From Catenulispora sp. EB89 (GTDB taxonomy: Bacteria; Actinomycetota; Actinomycetes; Streptomycetales; Catenulisporaceae): a stretch of 64,000 bases of DNA. The notes below the pieces were generated by a model. The model had not been told where the DNA came from and did no database searches. It saw only the letters and a list, made by a program, of their open reading frames with translations. Made by a program: the position numbers and the translations under genes. Position 1 is the stretch's first letter. Every line of letters begins with the position of its first letter. The stretch spans positions 1 to 64,000 of the forward strand of contig NZ_JBGCCU010000002.1 of assembly GCF_041261445.1 (NCBI RefSeq). The letters run 5' to 3'. Below, piece after piece: positions 57,943 through 64,000 of this stretch.

Positions 57943-58998
57943 TCAGGTAGTCCGCGAGATCACCACGTCGCACAGCGCCCGCATCGCTTCCTTCGCCGGC
58001 ACCTCCGGCAGCGGCTCCAGCACCGCCTTCGCCTTCTGCGCGTACCCGCGCACCACGTCCCGCGCCTGCCCCATGCTCGGGTGCGCCCGCAGCAGCCCCA
58101 GCGCCTCGGAGAAGGCCGCGTCGTCGCTCGACAGGTCGGTGCGCAGCAGCTCCTGCAGCCGCGCGGTCTCGGGGTCCGCGGAGCCGTCCATCGCCAGCGC
58201 GATCAGCATCGGCAGGGTGTGCACGCCCTCGCGCAGGTCCGTGCCCGGCGTCTTGCCGGACTGCTCGGACTCCGACTCGATGTCCAGCAGGTCGTCGGAG
58301 AGCTGGAAGGCGACGCCGAACAGCTCGCCGAACTCCGCCAGTATCTGCTCCTGCTCGGCGGTGCAGCCGGCGAAGATCGCGCCGAACCGGCCGGAGGTGG
58401 CGATCAGCGAGCCGGTCTTGCCCGCCAGCACCTCCAGGTGGTGGTCCACCGGGTTCTGGCCGTTCTTGGGGCCCACCGACTCCGAGATCTGGCCGCTGAC
58501 CAGGCGCTCGAAGGTCTCGGCCTGGATCCGCACCGCGTCCGGGCCCAGCTCCGACAGCAGCGTGGAGGCCCGGGCGAACAGGAAGTCGCCGGACAGGATG
58601 GCCAGCGAGTTGTCCCAGCGCTGGTTCGCCGAGGCCACCCCGCGGCGCAGCGCCGCCTCGTCCATGACGTCGTCGTGATAGAGCGTGGCCAGGTGGGTCA
58701 GCTCCACCACCACCGCGGCCTCCACGATGCCGGGGGCGGCCGGGTCGCCGAACTGCGCGGCCAGCAGCACCAGCAGCGGCCGGGTGCGCTTGCCGCCGGC
58801 CTGGGCCAGGTGCGAGGTGATCTCGCTGATGTAGGCGTGGTCGCTGCGGGTGTAGTTCAGCAGCACCTCCTCCACGCGGAGCAGGCCGTCCTTCAGAGCC
58901 ACGGTCAGGCCCTCGTCCTGCTGCATGGCGATGCCGAAAGGACCCCAGCCCTGCGTCGTCTCTTGAAGCGGCGGGGTCAGCGTGCCGGGAGTACTCAC
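57943..58998 (-). CDS. Polyprenyl diphosphate synthase
   Basis: 351 aa from the GTG at 58996-58998 (GGAAGG eight bases upstream); the GTG at 59059-59061 would add 21 residues. First Asp-rich motif DDVMD (109-113) and second DDLLD (235-239), GGKRTRPLLV before them. Makes a long-chain prenyl diphosphate for menaquinone side chain synthesis, fitting its place next to the nuo operon. Own transcript, terminator on both sides. Confidence 0.92.
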   Translation of the reverse strand: MSTPGTLTPPLQETTQGWGPFGIAMQQDEGLTVALKDGLLRVEEVLLNYTRSDHAYISEITSHLAQAGGKRTRPLLVLLAAQFGDPAAPGIVEAAVVVELTHLATLYHDDVMDEAALRRGVASANQRWDNSLAILSGDFLFARASTLLSELGPDAVRIQAETFERLVSGQISESVGPKNGQNPVDHHLEVLAGKTGSLIATSGRFGAIFAGCTAEQEQILAEFGELFGVAFQLSDDLLDIESESEQSGKTPGTDLREGVHTLPMLIALAMDGSADPETARLQELLRTDLSSDDAAFSEALGLLRAHPSMGQARDVVRGYAQKAKAVLEPLPEVPAKEAMRALCDVVISRTT

Positions 58999-59169
58999 TG
59001 CGGCGGCCTTCCAGGTCGGGGCGGTGGGGGCGGGTGGGTCGGGGTCGCGCTCGTTCGTCACAGGTGCTTCACATGTTCGTCCTAGGTTATCTGGCAGCAC
59101 TTTCGAGGGTGAGGCGCCCCGGCCGGTCAACGTACCAGCGGCCCCCTCATACTCCCGAATACCGCAAAA

Positions 59170-59203
59170 GATGCCCCGGATCACCGAAGTGACCCGGGGC
59201 ATC
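59170..59203 (-). terminator. Terminator of nuo operon
   Basis: Stem GATGCCCCGG.TCAC / GTGA.CCGGGGCATC with CGAA loop, followed on the minus strand by TTTTGC. Confidence 0.85.
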
Positions 59204-59219
59204 GCGGTGCGTGCAGACG

Positions 59220-60893
59220 TTACTGCACGAAATACGCCGCCTTGTCCGCAAGGTCCAGAGCCATCTGCGGGACGACGCCGAGCGCGATCGTCAGCGCCAC
59301 CGAGACGGTGAGCGCGATCGTGGTCATCGGCGAGGGCACGACCACGACCGGCCCCGCCCCCTCCTCGCGCAGCGGCTCGCTGAAGTACATCAGGACGATG
59401 ACACGGACGTAGAAGAACGCCGCCGCCGCCGAGGCGATCACACCGACGATCACCAGCGGCCAGGCGCCGCCGTCGATCGCCGCCGTGAACAGCGCGAACT
59501 TCCCGGTGAAGCCGGAGGTCAGCGGGATGCCCGCGAAGGCCAGCAGGAACACCGTGAAACAGGCCGCCAGCAAGGGCGAGCGCCGCCCGAGGCCGGCCCA
59601 GGCCGACAGGTCGGTGGCCTCGCCGCCGACCGTGATCGAGTCGTCGTCGCCGCCGTCGCCGGCCTCCGATCCGCCGCGCACCGACTCGCGCACCAGCGTC
59701 ACCACGGCGAACGCGCCGATCGTGGCGAAGCCGTACGCCGCCAGGTAGAACAGCGTCGCGCTCACGCCCTTGGTGGTCGTGGACACGATGCCCAGCAGGA
59801 TGTACCCGGCGTTGAGGATCGCCGAGTACGCGAGCATCCGCTTGATATCCCGCTGGGTGATCGCCAGGATCGCGCCGGCCAGCATGGTCAGGATCGCCAC
59901 GCCCCACAGCACCGGCCGCCAGTCCCAGCGCAGGCCCGGCAGCGCGACGTACACGATGCGCAGCAGCGCGCCGAACGCGGCGACCTTGGTGGCCGCGGCC
60001 ATGAACGCGGTGATCGGGGTCGGCGCGCCCTGGTAGACGTCCGGGGTCCAGGAGTGGAACGGCACGGCGCCGATCTTGAACAGCAGCCCGACCGCCAGCA
60101 GCGCGATCCCGACCAGGACCAGCACGTCCGAGTGCGGGGCCGCGGTGATCGAGGCCGCGATGTCCGACAGCCGCACCGAGCCGGAGTAGCCGTAGAGCAT
60201 CGCGATGCCGTACAGGAAGAACGCCGAGGAGAACGCCCCGAGCAGGAAGTACTTCATCGCGGCCTCCTGCGACAGCAGACGGCGCCGGCGCGCCAGCCCG
60301 CACAGCAGGTACAGCGGCAGCGACAGCACCTCCAGCGCCACGAAGGAGGTCAGCAGGTCGTTCGCGGCCGGGAACAGCAGCATGCCGCCGATCGAGAACA
60401 GCATCAGCGGGAAGACCTCGGTGGTCCGCAGCCCGGCGGTGTCCGCCGCGCGCTCGCCGCCGGAGCCCGGCGTGGTCGCGCCCTGCGCGGTGAACGCGTC
60501 GAGGTCGACCATCGCGGTGCCGCGCTCGGCCACCAGCAGCAGCGCCAGCACCGCCAGCGCCAGGATGGTGCCCTGCAGGAACAGCGTGACGCCGTCCACC
60601 GACACCGCGTCGGCGGCGGTGGTCTCGGCCATGCCGTGGTTGGCGATCACGAAGCCCAGGGCCACCAGGACTCCGGCCAGCGACACCGCGACCTGGGCCC
60701 AGTAGCGCCGCGAGCGCGGCAGGAAGGCCTCGATGAGGATGCCGACCGTGGCGGCGCCGAACACCACCAGCATCGGCATCAGCGCCCGGTACTCCACCTG
60801 CGGCGCCGTGAAGGTGCTCACCGTCGCGGAGCCGGCGCCCGGGGCCGCCGGGCTGCCCGGCGCCGCGGCGAGCAGACTCGTCAGAACGCTCAC
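59220..60893 (-). CDS. nuoN: NADH-quinone oxidoreductase subunit N
   Basis: 557 aa, ~14 membrane helices; proton-pumping antiporter-like subunit of complex I. Conserved Lys/Glu motifs around GLLFKIGAVPFHSWTPDVYQ and RDIKRMLAYSAILNAGYILL. An ~25-residue acidic loop (GSEAGDGGDDDSITVGGEAT) is inserted near residue 430. GTG overlaps the nuoM stop (GTGA). Last gene of the operon. Confidence 0.95.
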   Translation of the reverse strand: MSVLTSLLAAAPGSPAAPGAGSATVSTFTAPQVEYRALMPMLVVFGAATVGILIEAFLPRSRRYWAQVAVSLAGVLVALGFVIANHGMAETTAADAVSVDGVTLFLQGTILALAVLALLLVAERGTAMVDLDAFTAQGATTPGSGGERAADTAGLRTTEVFPLMLFSIGGMLLFPAANDLLTSFVALEVLSLPLYLLCGLARRRRLLSQEAAMKYFLLGAFSSAFFLYGIAMLYGYSGSVRLSDIAASITAAPHSDVLVLVGIALLAVGLLFKIGAVPFHSWTPDVYQGAPTPITAFMAAATKVAAFGALLRIVYVALPGLRWDWRPVLWGVAILTMLAGAILAITQRDIKRMLAYSAILNAGYILLGIVSTTTKGVSATLFYLAAYGFATIGAFAVVTLVRESVRGGSEAGDGGDDDSITVGGEATDLSAWAGLGRRSPLLAACFTVFLLAFAGIPLTSGFTGKFALFTAAIDGGAWPLVIVGVIASAAAAFFYVRVIVLMYFSEPLREEGAGPVVVVPSPMTTIALTVSVALTIALGVVPQMALDLADKAAYFVQ

Positions 60894-62467
60894 TTCTGGT
60901 CCACCTTCTCCGAAGTCTGCGTCGCGTTCAGAGCCGGAGCCGGGTCCTGCTTGTGAACGTGTTGCAGAGTGGTGTTGACGGAGGGGTTCACGACGTCCAG
61001 CACCGGCTTGGGGTAGAAGCCCAGGCCGATGATCAGCGCGATCAGCGGCGCCACGGCGATCACCTCACGCGTGCGCAGGTCCTTCATGCCCTCCAGCCCG
61101 GCCTTCAGCGGGCCGGTCATGGTCCGCTGGTAGAGCCAGAGCACGTACAGCGCGGCCAGGATGATCGCGGTGGTGGCCACGATCGCCACCGCCTTGTACC
61201 GCTCGAAGGTGCCGACCAGGACCAGGAACTCCGAGACGAAGGAGGACAGGCCCGGCAGCGCCAGCGAGGACAGCCCGGCGATCAGGAACACGCCGGCCAG
61301 CTTCGGCGCGACCTTGTTCACGCCTCCGTAGTCGTCGATCAGCTGCGAGCCGCGCCGGGAGATGAGGAAGCCGGCGACGATGAACAGCGCTCCGGTCGAC
61401 AGGCCGTGGTTCACCATGTAGAGCGAGGCGCCGCTCTGGCCCCGCGAGGTCATCGCGAACACCCCGAGGGTGATCAGCCCGAAGTGCGAGATCGAGGTGT
61501 AGGCGATCAGGCGCTTGATGTCGGTCTGGCCGATGGCCAGCAGCGCACCGTACATGGTGCCGACGATCGCCATCCCGATCACCAGCGGCGTGAAGAACTT
61601 CGAGGCGCCGGGGAACAGCTCCAGGCAGTACCGGAGCATTCCGAAGGTCCCGACCTTGTCCAGCACGCCGACCAGCAGCACCGCCGAGCCCGGGGTGGCC
61701 TCGGCGGCGGCGTCGGGCAGCCAGGTGTGGAACGGGAACAGCGGGGCCTTCACGGCGAAGGCCACGAAGAACCCGAGGAACAGCGCCTTGGCCAGGCCGG
61801 AGCTGATGCCCAGCTGGCCGGAGCTCACCGCGTTGGCCAGCGTCTGGAAGTCGAAGGTCCCGGTGCCCAGGTGCTTGCCCGAGGCCACGTACAGGCCGAT
61901 CAGCGCGGCCAGCATGAACAGGCCGCCGAACAGCGAGTACAGCAGGAACTTCACCGCGGCGTAGGACCGCTGCGGCCCGCCGAACCCTCCGATGAGGAAG
62001 TACATCGGGATCAGCATGGCTTCGAAGAACACGTAGAACAGGAACAGATCGGTGGCCGCGAAGACCCCGATCATCATGGTCTCCAGCAGCAGGTACAGCG
62101 AGAAGTAGGCGCGTACCGAGCGGCGGCCGTCGACCTGCGCCTCGTCGGCGTCGTTCCAGGCCGCCAGCAGCACCACCGGCATCAGCACCGTGGTCATCAG
62201 GATCAGCACCAGGGCGATGCCGTCGACCCCGAGGCCGTAGTTGATGTTGAAGGCCTTGATCCAGTGGTGGCTCTCGATGAACTGGAACCGGGCGCCGCCC
62301 TTCTTGAACTGCGAGGCCATCGCCGCGGCGATGCCGAAGGTGGCGACGCTGAAGGTCAGCGCGATCTTCTTGGCGGCCTCGCTCCGCTCCTTCGGCAACG
62401 TGGCCACCAGCGCGGACCCGACCAGCGGGACCACGCCCATCGTGGTCAACCAGGGAAAGCTGCTCAT
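60890..62467 (-). CDS. nuoM: NADH-quinone oxidoreductase subunit M
   Basis: ~525 aa. Motifs: FFEAMLIPMYFLIGGFGGPQ, KAPLFPFHTWLPDAAAEATP and RLIAYTSISHFGLITLGVFA. ATG at 62465-62467 has AAGGGAG eight bases upstream; an ATG at 62473 is too close to it. Begins 13 bases after nuoL. Confidence 0.95.
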   Translation of the reverse strand: MSSFPWLTTMGVVPLVGSALVATLPKERSEAAKKIALTFSVATFGIAAAMASQFKKGGARFQFIESHHWIKAFNINYGLGVDGIALVLILMTTVLMPVVLLAAWNDADEAQVDGRRSVRAYFSLYLLLETMMIGVFAATDLFLFYVFFEAMLIPMYFLIGGFGGPQRSYAAVKFLLYSLFGGLFMLAALIGLYVASGKHLGTGTFDFQTLANAVSSGQLGISSGLAKALFLGFFVAFAVKAPLFPFHTWLPDAAAEATPGSAVLLVGVLDKVGTFGMLRYCLELFPGASKFFTPLVIGMAIVGTMYGALLAIGQTDIKRLIAYTSISHFGLITLGVFAMTSRGQSGASLYMVNHGLSTGALFIVAGFLISRRGSQLIDDYGGVNKVAPKLAGVFLIAGLSSLALPGLSSFVSEFLVLVGTFERYKAVAIVATTAIILAALYVLWLYQRTMTGPLKAGLEGMKDLRTREVIAVAPLIALIIGLGFYPKPVLDVVNPSVNTTLQHVHKQDPAPALNATQTSEKVDQK

Positions 62468-62480
62468 CTCCATCTCTCCC

Positions 62481-64000
62481 TTAGAGCTTCGCGAAGAGGA
62501 TCGCGGCGACCAGGGCGGCCGCGCCTCCGAACATGGACAGGGCATAGGAGCGGACGAATCCGGTCTGGAGCCGCCGCAGCCGGCCCGAGGTCCCGCCGAC
62601 CAGCGCGGCCAGGCCGTTGATCGCCCCGTCCACGCCGCGGTTGTCGGTGTAGACCAGGGTGCGCGTGAGGTACTGGCCGGGCCGCATCAGCGCCGCCTCG
62701 TTGAAGGCGTCGCCGTACAGGTCCTTGCGCGCCGCGACGGTGATGAAGCTGCCGCGCGGGGCGACGGCCGGGACCTTGCGGGTGCCGTACTTCACGATCG
62801 CGATCGCCACGCCCACGGCCACCGCGGCCAGCGTGATGATCGACAGCGTCGTGGAGTTCAGGCCGCCGGGCAGCTTGCCCTCCTCGCGCGGGCCGGTCAC
62901 CGGCTCCAGCCAGTTCACGAACGCCGAGTTCATCGAGAACAGGAAGCCCGCGGCCACCGAGCCGACGGCCAGCAGCAGCATCGGCAGGCCCATGGACAGC
63001 GGCGACTCGTGCGGGTGCGGCTCGTGGCCCTCGGCGTCCTCGACCCAGCGCTTCTCGCCGAAGAAGGTCATGATCACCATGCGGGTCATGTAGAAAGCGG
63101 TGATCAGCGCGCCCAGCAGGGCCGCGCCGCCGAGGATCCAGCCCGAGGTGCCGCCCTTGCTGAAGGCGGCCTCGATGATCTTGTCCTTGGAGTAGAACCC
63201 GGAGAACGGCGGACAGCCGATGATCGCCAGGTAGCCCAGGAAGAACGTGCCGAAGGTGATCGGCATGTACTTCCGAAGGCCGCCGTAGTGGCGCATGTTC
63301 ACCTCGTCGTTCATGCCGTGCATGACCGATCCGGCGCCGAGGAACAGCCCGGCCTTGAAGAAGCCGTGGGTGACCAGGTGCATGATCGCGAACGCGTAGC
63401 CGATCGGGCCCAGGCCGGCGGCCAGGATCATGTAGCCGATCTGCGACATCGTCGAGCCGGCCAGGCTCTTCTTGATGTCGTCCTTGGCGCAACCGACGAT
63501 CGCACCGAACAGCAGCGTGATCGCGCCGACGATGGTCACCAGCAGGCGCGCGGTCGGCGACAGGTCGAAGATGGCGTGCGAGCGGACGATCAGGTAGACG
63601 CCGGCGGTCACCATGGTCGCGGCGTGGATCAGGGCGCTGACCGGGGTCGGGCCCTCCATCGCGTCGCCGAGCCAGGACTGGAGCGGGAACTGCGCCGACT
63701 TACCGCAGGCGGCCAGCAGCAGCATGATGCCGATCGCGGTCAGCATGCCATGTGAGGCCTGCGGCGCCAGGCCGAAGACGCCGGCGCTGTTGGCGGCGAA
63801 GTCCTTGTACGGCTGAGCGCCGCCGAAGCTGAACGTCCCGAAGGTGACGAACATCAGCATGATCGCGATCGACAGCCCGACGTCGCCGACGCGGTTCACG
63901 ACGAACGCCTTCTTCGCCGCGGCCGCCGCGCTCGGCTTGTGCTGCCAGAACCCGATCAGCAGGTAGGAGGCCAGACCGACGCCCTCCCAGCCGACGTACA
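62481..64000 (-). CDS. nuoL: NADH-quinone oxidoreductase subunit L, 5' end missing
   Basis: C-terminal ~505 codons; N-terminus lies beyond the window. Begins inside the conserved [17 protein letters not shown] and continues through [40 protein letters not shown] and the long lateral C-terminal region ending AAILFAKL. Proton-pumping subunit of complex I. Confidence 0.95.
   Translation of the reverse strand, partial: YVGWEGVGLASYLLIGFWQHKPSAAAAAKKAFVVNRVGDVGLSIAIMLMFVTFGTFSFGGAQPYKDFAANSAGVFGLAPQASHGMLTAIGIMLLLAACGKSAQFPLQSWLGDAMEGPTPVSALIHAATMVTAGVYLIVRSHAIFDLSPTARLLVTIVGAITLLFGAIVGCAKDDIKKSLAGSTMSQIGYMILAAGLGPIGYAFAIMHLVTHGFFKAGLFLGAGSVMHGMNDEVNMRHYGGLRKYMPITFGTFFLGYLAIIGCPPFSGFYSKDKIIEAAFSKGGTSGWILGGAALLGALITAFYMTRMVIMTFFGEKRWVEDAEGHEPHPHESPLSMGLPMLLLAVGSVAAGFLFSMNSAFVNWLEPVTGPREEGKLPGGLNSTTLSIITLAAVAVGVAIAIVKYGTRKVPAVAPRGSFITVAARKDLYGDAFNEAALMRPGQYLTRTLVYTDNRGVDGAINGLAALVGGTSGRLRRLQTGFVRSYALSMFGGAAALVAAILFAKL

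Noticed and set aside
59211-60956. 581-codon plus-strand frame over nuoN
   Set aside because: His/Arg/Gln-rich antisense shadow of a conserved membrane protein.

Overview
The window is chromosomal DNA from a GC-rich filamentous-type actinobacterium. Evidence is a strong GC bias at third codon positions, frequent GTG and TTG starts, stop/start overlaps (GTGA, ATGA), and core genes (KorAB, NuoLMN, polyprenyl synthase, WhiB-free LuxR/ECF regulators) arranged as in Streptomyces relatives. I could not assign a species. I saw no rRNA, tRNA, CRISPR array, insertion sequence or prophage.

Bases 1-28,000 are a cell-surface polysaccharide locus. It starts with a partial GT2 enzyme, then a three-gene sugar operon (oxidoreductase, aminotransferase, acetyltransferase; WbpB/E/D-like). 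Next come a glycosyltransferase, a Wzt/Wzm-type ABC exporter and further glycosyltransferases. A WbpA-like nucleotide-sugar dehydrogenase (12.2 kb) and a WecB/WbpI-like 2-epimerase (15.8 kb) lie in the same locus. Together these five could make a UDP-2,3-diacetamido-uronic acid. Four genes at 18-25 kb look like a duplicated two-gene glycosyltransferase module, with an Uma2-type nuclease gene in one copy. Small regulators and secreted peptides interrupt the locus: a 61-aa secreted peptide, a 122-aa partner and a divergent LuxR regulator at 10-11.9 kb; a 96-aa LuxR protein and a 120-aa secreted protein at 17.1-17.8 kb; and an ECF sigma factor with an anchored partner at 13.7-15.7 kb.

Bases 27,700-35,300 hold mixed housekeeping genes: an ACT-domain protein, a hotdog thioesterase, a membrane protein, a RibD-like reductase, a STAS-like fragment, an ECF sigma factor with a SnoaL-like tail, a two-component pair, a PH-like protein and glutaminase.

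Bases 35,300-46,600 are phosphate-type ABC transport. A tightly overlapping operon reads, in transcription order: an 886-aa membrane-anchored binding-protein-like subunit, PstC, PstA, a second anchored PstS-like protein with a long Gly/Thr/Ser linker, a sortase-fold protein that lacks all its expected catalytic residues, and PstB. A free secreted PstS and a possible PstS remnant lie just upstream. This operon is the most unusual system in the window.

Bases 46,800-64,000 hold two DUF1508-like genes, UDP-glucose dehydrogenase, korAB (2-oxoacid:ferredoxin oxidoreductase), a KimA-like potassium transporter fused to a C-terminal OB-fold, a tandem-repeat intergenic region, RarD, a MarR regulator divergent from an alpha/beta hydrolase across a clear inverted repeat, a polyprenyl diphosphate synthase, and the 3' end of the nuo operon (nuoN, nuoM, partial nuoL).
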